Shown here one piece after another: positions 36,850 through 45,317 of a stretch of 64,000 bases of DNA. How positions within the stretch are numbered: the first letter of the stretch is position 1; each line of letters opens with the position of its first letter. The notes beneath the pieces were generated by a model. It had not been told where the DNA came from and searched no databases. It worked only from the letters and a program-made list of their open reading frames with translations. Both the position numbers and the translations under genes were made by a program. This DNA comes from Methanococcoides seepicolus (lineage in GTDB: Archaea; Halobacteriota; Methanosarcinia; Methanosarcinales; Methanosarcinaceae), in assembly GCF_023684405.1 (NCBI RefSeq), contig NZ_JAGSOI010000003.1:27616-91615 (forward strand), written 5' to 3'.

Positions 36850-37665
36850 ATGCAGGTGGATATTCATTCAATGAGCATGATCCAAAAAATAGCTGACATT
36901 CCTGAAGAACTCCTTTATCAAGTCCCCAAGCGATTCGATATTGTCGGTGATATTGCGGTTGTTTCTGTTCCTGCTGAGCTGGAGCTCTACAAATTACCGG
37001 TGGCAGAACATATTGCTTCAACGAGGGGAAATATTCGCGGAGTGCTCAATAAGGTTACCAAGCTTAAAGGTGAGCATCGGGTTGCCGGATTCGAGGTTTT
37101 GTTAGGGGATATTCCAGTCATTATTCATGAGGAGTTCGGTTTCAGGTACAGGATGGACCTGCGTGAAGTTTTCTTTAACGGAAGGCTTGCGTTCGAAAGG
37201 CAGAGGGTGTCTTCAAAAGTGAGGGCAGATGAAGATGTCATTGTTCCGTTCTGTGGTATTGGTCCTTTTGCTATACCTGCTGCTGCAAAGGGTGCAAAAG
37301 TAGTTGCAATTGAAAAGAACCCTCATGCATGTAGGTGGCTTTTTGAGAATGTGCGTTTGAACAATGTTGATGGGAACATTCATCCCATTCTGGCGGATGC
37401 ATCGGATATCGGCAGTTTTCTTAAGGCTAGGTTTGATCGTGCTATTATTCCCACTCCGTATGGTATGGATGATTTTCTTGAGAAGTTGTTACCTTTTGTG
37501 AGAAAAGGTGGGAATGTTCATTTTTATGCTTTTAAGAAACAATATCAGATAGAGGAATTGATGGGGCAGTATTCTGATATGGGTCTTGATGTTGTTGAAC
37601 ATCGAAGGTGTGGAAATATTGCGCCGAGTATTAGCCGTTGGGCGTTCGACATGGTCAAAGAGTGA
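36850..37665 (+). CDS. Trm5/Met-10-like class I methyltransferase (tRNA) with altered NPP-type motif
   Basis: This is a protein of 271 residues; ATGs at 36871 and 36877 are possible later starts. Domains: the Trm5 D2-like part (VGDIAVVSVPAELELYKLPV, FRYRMDLREVFFNGRLAFER) and the Rossmann methyltransferase part (VPFCGIGPFAIPAAAKGAKV, AIEKNPHACRWLFENVRLN). Trm5 methylates N1 of G37 in tRNA and has an NLP/NPP-type motif after the fourth strand; here that place reads IIPTPYGMDDFL. The D1 domain seems absent. This argues for a related but possibly different tRNA target. It is 4 bp downstream of the aldehyde dehydrogenase gene. Confidence 0.82.
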   Translation: MQVDIHSMSMIQKIADIPEELLYQVPKRFDIVGDIAVVSVPAELELYKLPVAEHIASTRGNIRGVLNKVTKLKGEHRVAGFEVLLGDIPVIIHEEFGFRYRMDLREVFFNGRLAFERQRVSSKVRADEDVIVPFCGIGPFAIPAAAKGAKVVAIEKNPHACRWLFENVRLNNVDGNIHPILADASDIGSFLKARFDRAIIPTPYGMDDFLEKLLPFVRKGGNVHFYAFKKQYQIEELMGQYSDMGLDVVEHRRCGNIAPSISRWAFDMVKE

Positions 37666-37790
37666 TAATTTTCCAGTACTTTTTGTGAGTCCATTAATTA
37701 TCATTTCTTAATGGGATGGGTGTTCGTTCGTGAAGGCCTATAAAGTGAAAAAGAGTTAGTAAAATTCAATTGTTCATTGGAGTTATTTTT

Positions 37791-39230
37791 ATGACGGAAG
37801 ATAATGAGGTTCAGAGTGCTGATATGAGTATTGTTATAGTTTGTTCTACTGTGGATCCGGCAAGTCAGAATATAAAAGAGCATTTGCTAAAGCTCAGAGA
37901 TTGGGTTGAAGTGAGTGTGAAGGAAGGTATTTTTGATGATCTTTCGGCGGTGTATCGGAGTGGGAATTTTCATATTGTCGAGGTTACTGAACATCATATT
38001 TATCAGGATGGAATCGACAGGAAGATCAAAGAGGCAGGTTTGCCATGCGAGCTCATCATTTTCGCTTCCAAACATAAAAGTGCTGATGGTAGGAGGCTTT
38101 TGACTGCACATTTTACGGGAAATCCGGGTTCTGCTGATTTTGGAGGGTATCCCGGTGAGCTTTCTAAGGCTGCTCCGTTCGCGCTCCGTTGTTTGCTTAG
38201 GAATATGGCCGAGTTGTCGGAGGGCATTGGGTTCGATGTTTCGATGGAGTCCACTCATCATGGTCCTTCTGATCTTGATGTTCCTTCGGTCTATGCAGAG
38301 ATCGGTAGTTCTGAGGTGGAGTGGGTCGATCGGGATGCGGGGGAGGTCGTTGCACGTTCTATCCTTTCCGTGAGGCAGGGAAGTTGTCCTGTGGCTCTTG
38401 GATTTGGGGGTGGGCACTACGCTGCAAGACAATCCGGGATCGTTCTGGGCTCGGATGTTTCGTTCGGTCATAATTTCCCGAACTATCAGCTTCAATTTGT
38501 TGATGGGGATATGTTCAGGAAGGCAGTTGAGAGGTCGGGTGCAGATCTTGTGTATTGTGACAGGAAGGCGATGTCCTCTGATGAGAAGATACGGATTAAT
38601 GAGCTTGCAGATGAATGTGGGCTTGAGGTATTGAGGGAAAGTGACATAAAAGAGATGGACGGGGTCTGCTGGGATGTTTTCAGGATATTTTGGCATAAGG
38701 TTCGGGATGAGGGTCTTTCCGGGCGGGTTAAGGTCCCTGCTGGGATGAAAGATAAGTTGAGTGAGAATGCTTGCGATATTTTTGAGTTCGATGTGTCTAA
38801 TGTTGTTACTGTTGTAGTTGACAATGAACTTCTCAAATTGGTAAGGTCTGTTGATATAGGTGGTGTGAAAAGGTTGCTTAATATGTCGAATGTTGTCTAT
38901 TCGGAACGCGATGATGCAACAATATCAAATCATTTCTATACTTTCTGGAATCGTGATGCAGAGAACTTCCTTACCTTTATTGTAGATGAATGCATTAAAA
39001 TACTAAAAGGGCGTTATGATACTGAATACGTTTTCGAAGAAAATGTGTTGTATATTTCGGATGAGAGATTCAGTCCTGAGCTCGCGCGAAAGTGGGGAGT
39101 TCCTTCCGGTCCTATGTTTGGGAAACTGGCAAAAGGTCAGTCCGTTATGATCGAGGGAAACACTATCCGACCAGAAATGGTCCATGAGAGAACACAGAAG
39201 AGTCTTGTGTTAAGGAATGCGATCTTTTGA
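37791..39230 (+). CDS. dtdA: D-aminoacyl-tRNA deacylase, archaeal DTD2/GEK1 type
   Basis: This is a protein of 479 residues from ATG 37791, with GGAG upstream; the TTG-type frame start at 37770 is less likely. It removes D-amino acids wrongly attached to tRNA. Motifs of the DtdA family are present: FASKHKSADGRRLLTAHFTG, ESTHHGPSDLDVPSVYAEIG and LGFGGGHYAARQ. The C-terminal ~200 residues are an additional less conserved domain; typical archaeal DtdA is about 270 residues, so the length is greater than usual. Confidence 0.9.
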   Translation: MTEDNEVQSADMSIVIVCSTVDPASQNIKEHLLKLRDWVEVSVKEGIFDDLSAVYRSGNFHIVEVTEHHIYQDGIDRKIKEAGLPCELIIFASKHKSADGRRLLTAHFTGNPGSADFGGYPGELSKAAPFALRCLLRNMAELSEGIGFDVSMESTHHGPSDLDVPSVYAEIGSSEVEWVDRDAGEVVARSILSVRQGSCPVALGFGGGHYAARQSGIVLGSDVSFGHNFPNYQLQFVDGDMFRKAVERSGADLVYCDRKAMSSDEKIRINELADECGLEVLRESDIKEMDGVCWDVFRIFWHKVRDEGLSGRVKVPAGMKDKLSENACDIFEFDVSNVVTVVVDNELLKLVRSVDIGGVKRLLNMSNVVYSERDDATISNHFYTFWNRDAENFLTFIVDECIKILKGRYDTEYVFEENVLYISDERFSPELARKWGVPSGPMFGKLAKGQSVMIEGNTIRPEMVHERTQKSLVLRNAIF

Positions 39231-39321
39231 ACGATGTAGATAAATATAATACTAATCTCTATATATTACGAATATCAATATTCCATACATTTGATCATGT
39301 TGCTATAGTGGAGGATATGTT

Positions 39322-40428
39322 ATGAAATCCATAGTAGAAGAGGCATTAGCTCGATCTGTAGAAGAGACGCAAATCCGTTCCGGCGGCGCTTCACAATCTG
39401 ATGATATTAATGCGGAACTTGAGGCGATGCTGAAGGATCTGCAGACTAACATCAAGGTTGTAGGATGTGGCGGAGGGGGTTCGAACAGCGCTCAGCGTAT
39501 GCAACAGGAAGGCATCAAAGGTGCTGAAGTCGTTGCTGTGAACACGGATGCTCAGCATCTTTTGAATGTTACTACCGATAGGAAGATCCTTATTGGTAAG
39601 AAGAAGACAAGGGGTCTTGGTGCAGGTAGTCTGCCTCAGATCGGTGAGGATGCTGCACTTGAGAGCATCGATGAGGTGCGTTCGATAGTGGATGGCTCCG
39701 ATATGGTGTTCATTACTGCAGGCCTTGGTGGCGGTACCGGAACAGGTTCCGCTCCAGTTGTCGCAGAGGCTGCAAGGGATGCTGGTGCTTTGACGATCGC
39801 TGTGGTCACTCTTCCATTCTCCGTAGAGGGGCATGTAAGGCGTGAGAACGCAGAAGCAGGTCTTGAAAGACTCCGGGATGTCGCTGATACTGTCATTGTC
39901 GTTCCGAACGATAAACTTCTTGAGGTTGTTCCAAGGTTGCCATTGCAGGCAGCGTTCAAGGTTTCCGATGAGGTTCTGATGAGGGCTGTGAAAGGCATTA
40001 CAGAGCTTATTACAAAACCGGGTCTTGTGAACCTTGATTTTGCTGATGTAAGGACCGTTATGCAAAACGGTGGCGTTGCAATGATAGGTCTTGGTGAGGC
40101 CGATGGTGAGAACAAGGCTGTAGAGTCTGTTCAGAAAGCATTGAGGAGTCCTCTTCTTGATGTGGATATCTCCGGTGCGACATCTGCTCTTGTGAATGTT
40201 GTCGGTGGTCCGGATATGACCATTGCAGAGGCTGAGAGCGTTGTTCAGGAAGTATATACCAGGATCGATCCGAATGCAAGGTTGATCTGGGGTGCCCAGG
40301 TGGACCCTGATCTTGAACATTCAGTGCGTACTATGCTTGTCGTTACTGGTGTGAGATCCCCCCAGATCTACGGAAGTGGGAATTCCAAGAACGTGACGCG
40401 GAAATACGGGATCGATTTCGTAAAATGA
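39322..40428 (+). CDS. ftsZ: Cell division protein FtsZ (FtsZ1-type)
   Basis: This is a protein of 368 residues, the tubulin-like GTPase that forms the division ring. The nucleotide site has [22 protein letters not shown] and the tubulin signature GGGTGTG at 136-142; the synergy (T7) loop is [12 protein letters not shown]. The first ~40 residues are a charged extension. GGAGGA precedes the ATG. Location upstream of secE and spt5 is typical for FtsZ1 in euryarchaea. The C-terminus is short, without a clear long linker. Confidence 0.96.
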   Translation: MKSIVEEALARSVEETQIRSGGASQSDDINAELEAMLKDLQTNIKVVGCGGGGSNSAQRMQQEGIKGAEVVAVNTDAQHLLNVTTDRKILIGKKKTRGLGAGSLPQIGEDAALESIDEVRSIVDGSDMVFITAGLGGGTGTGSAPVVAEAARDAGALTIAVVTLPFSVEGHVRRENAEAGLERLRDVADTVIVVPNDKLLEVVPRLPLQAAFKVSDEVLMRAVKGITELITKPGLVNLDFADVRTVMQNGGVAMIGLGEADGENKAVESVQKALRSPLLDVDISGATSALVNVVGGPDMTIAEAESVVQEVYTRIDPNARLIWGAQVDPDLEHSVRTMLVVTGVRSPQIYGSGNSKNVTRKYGIDFVK

Positions 40429-40429
40429 T

Positions 40430-40456
40430 CAGGGGATCTATCTCCTTATCTTTTTA
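40430..40456 (+). terminator. Terminator after ftsZ
   Basis: AGGGGA (40431-40436) pairs with TCTCCT (40441-40446), with one G-T pair, around TCTA, followed by TATCTTTTT. It separates ftsZ from the secE-spt5 transcript. Confidence 0.6.
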
Positions 40457-40611
40457 ATTTGTTCTGTATGATACGGTGCTGTTCAATCGAAAGGTATTTT
40501 ATTTAGTACGTTATTTAAACGCCACTAAATTTTATAGTCGAATCGATCGTTGACGAATTGTATCGTATCAACTCGTACATATCAATAATACTAAAACTGG
40601 TTGTGAAAAGT

Positions 40612-40821
40612 TTGGCAGAGAATATGTTAAAATCGGCTAAGATAAACCGCAATGTCGCTCAGGTCCTCAAGTCATATCTTAGGGTACTGAAATTATCCAA
40701 GAAGCCTTCCAGAGAGGAATTCCTCATGATCGCTAAGGTCGCTGGTGCCGGAATTCTTGCGATAGGCTTTGTTGGTTTCCTTATTTATGTGCTGTTGACC
40801 GTAGTTCCACAGTGGGTGTAA
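40612..40821 (+). CDS. secE: Preprotein translocase subunit SecE (Sec61 gamma)
   Basis: This is a protein of about 69 residues. The single C-terminal membrane helix (AGAGILAIGFVGFLIYVLLT) and amphipathic segment (VLKSYLRVLKLSKKPSREEF) are those of SecE/Sec61 gamma, which clamps SecY. A TTG at 40612 (MAENMLKSAKINRN) gives the usual archaeal length; ATG 40624 is the only alternative with a standard codon, and the frame open to 40558 is leader. spt5 starts 4 bp after the stop, the usual pairing. Confidence 0.88.
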   Translation: MAENMLKSAKINRNVAQVLKSYLRVLKLSKKPSREEFLMIAKVAGAGILAIGFVGFLIYVLLTVVPQWV

Positions 40822-40825
40822 CTTT

Positions 40826-41290
40826 ATGGGTGAAAATGCCGCTATATTTGTTGTAAAGACAACTGCAAATCAGGAACGTTCGGTTGCTGCTATGCTGGCT
40901 CAGGTTGCAAAGAAGGATAATCTTGATATCAGGTCAATAATTGCTCCTGATGAGCTCAAAGGTTATGTACTTCTGGAATCTTCCGATTCCGGAGCCGTGG
41001 AACAGGCGATCCAGACAGTTCCTCATGCGAGGACTGTTGTAAAAGGTCAGTCTAGTATAGCGGAGATCGCACATTTCCTTACGCCAAAGCCAACCGTTAC
41101 AGGTATTACGGAAGGTGCTATTGTCGAAGTGACCTCTGGTCCTTTCAAGGGCGAAAAGGCACGTGTGAAGCGTGTTGATGAAGGCCATGAAGAGATCACT
41201 GTGGAACTGTTCGATGCAGTCGTACCAATACCTATAACTATTCGTGGTGATACTGTACGGATACTTAGGAAAGAGGAAACAAATTCCTGA
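40826..41290 (+). CDS. spt5: Transcription elongation factor Spt5 (NusG-like)
   Basis: This is a protein of 154 residues. The NGN domain (FVVKTTANQERSVAAMLAQV ... GYVLLESSDSGAVEQAIQTV) is followed by one KOW domain (VEVTSGPFKGEKARVKRVDE). With Spt4 it binds the RNA polymerase clamp and promotes processivity. It is co-transcribed with secE. The stop is followed by a hairpin GTGAATAG/CTATTCAT (with one G-T pair) before the rpl11 promoter (TTATTTAATTAATTTATAAA). Confidence 0.95.
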   Translation: MGENAAIFVVKTTANQERSVAAMLAQVAKKDNLDIRSIIAPDELKGYVLLESSDSGAVEQAIQTVPHARTVVKGQSSIAEIAHFLTPKPTVTGITEGAIVEVTSGPFKGEKARVKRVDEGHEEITVELFDAVVPIPITIRGDTVRILRKEETNS

Positions 41291-41367
41291 GTGAATAGAT
41301 TCTATTCATAGATCTAATCTATAAACTTATTTAATTAATTTATAAAATTTAAAAAGGTGTTGCTCGA

Positions 41368-41853
41368 ATGGCAAGTGTAGTAGAAGCATTGGTTCCTGGC
41401 GGTAAAGCAAATCCCGGTCCTCCACTGGGCCCTGCGTTAGGACCTCTTGGTGTTAATATTAAAGACGTGATCGAAAAGATCAATGAAAAGACAAAAGATT
41501 ACAATGGGATGCAGGTTCCTGTTAAGGTTATCGTTAATGACGATAAGAGTGTTGAGATCGAAGTGGGTACTCCACCAACATCCGCATTGATCCTTAAGGA
41601 ACTTAACATCGAAAAGGGTTCAGGAGAGTCCGGTACCGTTGTTGTTGGCAATCTTGAGATCGCACAGGTCGCAAAGATCGCACGTATGAAGAAAGACGAT
41701 ATTCTTTCCTATTCGCTTAAGGCTGCAATCAAAGAGGTCATGGGGACCTGTGTTCCTATGGGTGTAACGATTGAAGACCTTGATCCAAGGGAATGCCAGA
41801 AAGCTGTTGATGAGGGCAAGTTCGACGAGTCTCTCGCAGCAGAAGCATGGTAA
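41368..41853 (+). CDS. rpl11: Large ribosomal subunit protein uL11
   Basis: This is a protein of 161 residues. The N-terminal domain starts with the typical [20 protein letters not shown] and the C-terminal domain binds 23S rRNA helices 43/44 ([20 protein letters not shown]). It forms the base of the stalk with uL10 and uL12. It has its own AT-rich promoter and is separated from rpl1 by a 250-bp regulatory region. Confidence 0.97.
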   Translation: MASVVEALVPGGKANPGPPLGPALGPLGVNIKDVIEKINEKTKDYNGMQVPVKVIVNDDKSVEIEVGTPPTSALILKELNIEKGSGESGTVVVGNLEIAQVAKIARMKKDDILSYSLKAAIKEVMGTCVPMGVTIEDLDPRECQKAVDEGKFDESLAAEAW

Positions 41854-41931
41854 TTAAAGAGATACTAGTATCTTTTTAATATCTATATCAAATTCAAACA
41901 AGTTGGTCAGTCTTTCTGGCTGACCGACAAG

Positions 41932-41959
41932 TTTTAAACAGATGCTTCAATATTGAAGC
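41932..41959 (+). promoter_or_regulatory. rpl1 promoter: TATA box followed by a 16-bp palindrome
   Basis: TTTTAAA (41932-41938) is the likely TATA box, placing transcription start near 41960. GCTTCAATATTGAAGC (41944-41959) is a perfect palindrome between the TATA box and that start, a classical repressor position. Just upstream GGTCAG/CTGACC (41905-41910, 41920-41925) forms a hairpin that may end the rpl11 transcript. Confidence 0.5.
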
Positions 41960-41968
41960 TTCGTAATT

Positions 41969-42098
41969 GAGATGAGAATCTCCTTACTTTACCGTAGTAG
42001 GCCGGAGCGGCCGCAGAGGCGGGTATGCAATTATTGTATGCCTACCGGATGCAGATGCTATCTGTGTCAGAACATATGTTCAATAACTACGGGGAGGA
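41969..42098 (+). promoter_or_regulatory. Structured rpl1 mRNA leader, candidate uL1 autoregulatory element
   Basis: Hairpin GAGAT/ATCTC with GAGA loop (41969-41982) is followed by a branched structure. CCGTAGT (41992-41998) pairs with ACTACGG (42086-42092), enclosing GCCG/CGGC (42001-42011), GGTATGCAA/TTGTATGCC with two G-T pairs (42022-42042), and CAGAT/ATCTG (42052-42064). The closing helix takes in the first two G of the Shine-Dalgarno GGGGAGGA (42091-42098), so its formation could restrict initiation. In Methanococcus uL1 represses its own operon by binding the mRNA, which makes this a natural candidate. Confidence 0.6.
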
Positions 42099-42103
42099 AT
42101 AGA

Positions 42104-42745
42104 ATGGTAGAAGAAACTACTTTAGATCTAGTAAAACAGTTAATTGAAGGTTCCCCGGAACGTAAGTTTTCCGAGAGCTTGGATCTTGCAATTAACTTAA
42201 AGAATCTCGATATGAGTCAGCCTAAGAATCGTGTAGATGAGGAGATAATCCTTCCTAACGGCCTTGGTAAGACCATGAAGATCGCTGTTTTTGCAAAGGG
42301 TGAGGTTGGACTCAACGCAAAGGATGCTGGCTGTGACTATGTCCTTACGGAAGAGGATATCAAGGAGCTCGGCGAGGATAAATCAAAGGCAAGAAGTCTC
42401 GCAAACGAGTGTGATTTCTTTATCGCAGAAGTCCAGTATATGGCTCAGATCGGTAAAGCCCTTGGTGCTATTCTTGGTCCTCGCGGAAAGATGCCTGTAC
42501 CATTGACCCCTGACAGGAACGTTGCTGATCTTATCAACAGCACAAAGAACTCAATACGTATCCGATCAAAGGATAAATTGACGTTTCACGTGTCAGTTGG
42601 TCGCAGGGATATGGCTGTCGAGAAACTTGCAGAGAACATCGAAACAGTTCTTGGTAGAGTAGAACATTCTCTTGAGAAAGGTAAACACAACCTTAAATCA
42701 GTCTATGTTACAACTACTATGGGTAATTCTGTGAGGTTGGTATAA
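42104..42745 (+). CDS. rpl1: Large ribosomal subunit protein uL1
   Basis: This is a protein of 213 residues from ATG 42104, behind the strong GGGGAGGA; the open frame from 41972 is leader, not protein. Motifs VFAKGEVGLNAKDAGCDYVL, ALGAILGPRGKMPVPL and STKNSIRIRSKDKLTFHVSV mark uL1, the mobile stalk protein at the tRNA exit site. Its stop overlaps the uL10 start (TAATG). Likely under autogenous control through the leader. Confidence 0.97.
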   Translation: MVEETTLDLVKQLIEGSPERKFSESLDLAINLKNLDMSQPKNRVDEEIILPNGLGKTMKIAVFAKGEVGLNAKDAGCDYVLTEEDIKELGEDKSKARSLANECDFFIAEVQYMAQIGKALGAILGPRGKMPVPLTPDRNVADLINSTKNSIRIRSKDKLTFHVSVGRRDMAVEKLAENIETVLGRVEHSLEKGKHNLKSVYVTTTMGNSVRLV

Positions 42746-43761
42746 TGGGAGAACTTCACCACAGTGAACACATTCCTCAATGGAAGAAAGATGAGATCGA
42801 GGAAATTAAGAGTCTCATTGAATCATATCCATTGTTTGGTGTTATTGGTATTGAAGGAATTCCTGCAAAGCAACTTCAGTCAATGAGAAGGGACCTAAAG
42901 GACTTTGCAGTCCTTAAAGTTTGCAGAAACACTCTAACAAGAAGGGCACTTGACGAGTCATCTGATGATGTCAAGAAGATGGATGATTATGTTGATGTGC
43001 AGACCGCACTCATATTCACAAAACAGAACCCTTTCAAACTCTACAAGTTGCTTGAGAAAAGTAAGACTCCTTCCCCTATTAAAGCGGGAATGGTAGCTAC
43101 TAGCGACATTATTGTAGAGGCAGGCCCAACAAGCTTCCCACCAGGTCCTATACTTGGTGACATGCAGGGTGCAGGTATTCCTGCAGCTATTGATGGCGGA
43201 AAGGTTGTCATCAAGGAAACAAAGGCTGTTGCAAAGGCCGGCGAGGTTGTATCTCAGAAACTTGCAGCTATGCTGACAAGGTTGGAGATCTATCCACTTG
43301 AAGTCGGTCTTGATCTTAGGGCAGTTCTGGAAGAAGGTTCTATCTTCACTCCTGATGTACTTGCTATCGATGAGGAACAGGTATTCTCCAACTTCGTACA
43401 AGCAGCTCAGCAGGCATTCAATATGTCTGTCAATGCAGCATATCCAACTGCTATGAACATCAACACATTGCTTGCTAAGGCGGCATCCGATTCAAGGAAC
43501 GTTGCAGTCAATGCTACCGTTTACGAGCCAGGAATCATGGATATTCTGCTTGGTAAGGCATACAGCAAGATGATGGCGATCGCTTCAGCAGCATCCTCCA
43601 ATGATGATGCTCTTGACGATGAGCTAAAGGAAGCACTCGGTGCAGCAAGTTCTGCTGCAGCTGCAACAGCAGTCGAGGAAGTTGTTGAAGAGCAGGAAGA
43701 AGTCAAAGAAGAAGAAGAGGAAAGCGACATGGCGTCCGGTCTTGGAGCACTCTTTGGATAA
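42745..43761 (+). CDS. rplP0: Large ribosomal subunit protein uL10 (P0)
   Basis: This is a protein of 338 residues. The N-terminal rRNA-binding domain (WKKDEIEEIKSLIESYPLFG) and the archaeal insertion precede a helical spine that binds uL12 dimers, an Ala-rich hinge, an acidic Glu-rich stretch and the C-terminal SDMASGLGALFG. That ending matches the end of uL12 and is the factor-binding tail. It shares one base with the rpl1 stop, so translation is coupled. Confidence 0.96.
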   Translation: MGELHHSEHIPQWKKDEIEEIKSLIESYPLFGVIGIEGIPAKQLQSMRRDLKDFAVLKVCRNTLTRRALDESSDDVKKMDDYVDVQTALIFTKQNPFKLYKLLEKSKTPSPIKAGMVATSDIIVEAGPTSFPPGPILGDMQGAGIPAAIDGGKVVIKETKAVAKAGEVVSQKLAAMLTRLEIYPLEVGLDLRAVLEEGSIFTPDVLAIDEEQVFSNFVQAAQQAFNMSVNAAYPTAMNINTLLAKAASDSRNVAVNATVYEPGIMDILLGKAYSKMMAIASAASSNDDALDDELKEALGAASSAAAATAVEEVVEEQEEVKEEEEESDMASGLGALFG

Positions 43762-43805
43762 ACTAACTATCAAATATAATATTAATAACTAAAAGGTGAA
43801 TTACA

Positions 43806-44105
43806 ATGGAATACATATACGCAGCACTATTATTGCACAACGCAGGTAAAGACATCACAGAAGAATCCGTCTCCGCAGTACTCTCTGCAGCAGGCACAGA
43901 AGTTAACGAATCACGCGCAAGGGCACTTGTTGCAGCACTCGAAGATGTAGATATCGAGGAAGCAATGGCAACCGCAGCATTCGCACCAGCAGCAGCAGCA
44001 GCAGCTCCAGTAGCAGCAGCAGCAGCTGAGGAAGCACCTGCAGAAGAAGAAAAAGCTGAAGAAGAAGAGAGCGGCATGGCTGGTCTCGGCGCACTCTTTG
44101 GCTAA
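43806..44105 (+). CDS. rpl12: Large ribosomal subunit protein P1 (archaeal L12)
   Basis: This is a protein of 99 residues. The N-terminal dimerisation domain ([20 protein letters not shown]) is followed by a long Ala hinge, an acidic stretch and the terminal [11 protein letters not shown] that recruits translation GTPases. It has an AAGGTG Shine-Dalgarno and ends the ribosomal operon before a strong terminator. Confidence 0.97.
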   Translation: MEYIYAALLLHNAGKDITEESVSAVLSAAGTEVNESRARALVAALEDVDIEEAMATAAFAPAAAAAAPVAAAAAEEAPAEEEKAEEEESGMAGLGALFG

Positions 44106-44119
44106 GCTATTTTCAAACC

Positions 44120-44154
44120 GATACTCGCATTATGCGAGTATCAATTCTTTTTTT
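44120..44154 (+). terminator. Strong terminator after rpl12
   Basis: GATACTCGCA (44120-44129) pairs perfectly with TGCGAGTATC (44133-44142) around TTA, followed by AATTC and eight T. It is the clearest intrinsic-like terminator in the window and closes the rpl1-rplP0-rpl12 operon. Confidence 0.8.
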
Positions 44155-44245
44155 AATATAATTTCAATTTTGTGATCCTTTCATTCGGTTCTAAAAAAGT
44201 GTCTGAGATTTATCTCTGACAATTTGAAAGCTCAACTTATATTCG

Positions 44246-45274
44246 TTAAGCTCGTTCTTCGCTATTTTCCAAAACATCAAATAATGGGATGTTCATTCCG
44301 GGGTCCCATTTCTCAATGAATGTAAGCACATGGTATTTCATAAAGACCCGTAAAGGCACTGCTCCCATCATCGAGACCAGTATTAACAGTATGATCTCTA
44401 TAAAAACGATAGGTGCAATAATTATCCATGCTGTTTCTCCTAGCATCATCGAAAGAACGAAATAGATAACTGCATCGATGATAAGAAATAGCAAGATCGG
44501 TATCAATATCAATAAAAAAACAAGAATTATGACAGCTATACTACCGAATGCCCACAGGAACATCCTTCCGATCCAGTATGCAAACATTTGTTTCCAATCG
44601 CGCCTGAAATTTGCGATAACTCTTTCCAGAGATTCAATAAATCCTGTGGAACTGTACATTGCAACAGGGATACAAAGAACGATGAACGAATTAATTATAC
44701 TGCTTATTATGGAGAGAATTATTAATACCGCAATGAGGCTGGGGCTGGAAGTTATCAAAAGGGGTAGTAGGTTTGTTGAAGGATAATGTAAGATCTGCAT
44801 TATGATGGGCAAAGCCGTCATCAGAAATATTCCCAGGTATATACTTCTCAGTGCCAGCCTTAATATGAATAGGTTCAGTCCCATGCGTAGGAACTTAGCT
44901 GAATATTCCCAGAATCGAACGTCATTCTTTGTGACGGATTCCACAAGAACGAGGTCCATAACTGAAGCAAAATATCCAAAGAGCAATACCAATACTAAAA
45001 TTATTATGAATGCTGCGATCACCCATGACAGATCTGGCATCGGCATCTGATCTATAAATGAGCTCAATGTAGGGATTTCAGAAAAAGGAGATGAGGGTGT
45101 ATCTTGGAAATCTGAATTTGAAGAAGGTCCGTTGTAACCTTGCCCTCCTCCTCCACTTGCCAGAGCTATAATAATGGCAAGTTTTATCCATTTCCATATA
45201 TCAAATGGCTCAAGTAGTGCGACCCGTGTTCTTTTAAAAGCCACGTCGACCGCATCTACTACAAACCAGCTCAT
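44246..45274 (-). CDS. Polytopic membrane protein, DUF7544-like, function unknown
   Basis: This is a protein of 342 residues with about seven membrane helices. It starts MSWFVVDAVDVAFKRTRVAL and has a Gly-rich/Ser-rich loop (ALASGGGGQGYNGPSSNS) after the first helix, a layout I associate with a methanogen/haloarchaeal membrane family. A Tyr/Trp-rich cytosolic C-terminus ends near IEKWDPGMNIPLFDVL. No transport motif is visible. It lies behind the helicase gene on the same strand but has 43 bp spacing. Confidence 0.75.
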   Translation of the reverse strand: MSWFVVDAVDVAFKRTRVALLEPFDIWKWIKLAIIIALASGGGGQGYNGPSSNSDFQDTPSSPFSEIPTLSSFIDQMPMPDLSWVIAAFIIILVLVLLFGYFASVMDLVLVESVTKNDVRFWEYSAKFLRMGLNLFILRLALRSIYLGIFLMTALPIIMQILHYPSTNLLPLLITSSPSLIAVLIILSIISSIINSFIVLCIPVAMYSSTGFIESLERVIANFRRDWKQMFAYWIGRMFLWAFGSIAVIILVFLLILIPILLFLIIDAVIYFVLSMMLGETAWIIIAPIVFIEIILLILVSMMGAVPLRVFMKYHVLTFIEKWDPGMNIPLFDVLENSEERA

Positions 45275-45317
45275 GCAAATAAATACTCTACGGTGTTATA
45301 AAAAATAACCGGTTAGG

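Noticed and set aside
41972..42103. N-terminal extension of uL1 in the open upstream frame
   Set aside because: The extension is Arg/Cys-rich and unlike any uL1; a strong Shine-Dalgarno sits before the ATG at 42104, and the DNA forms hairpins.
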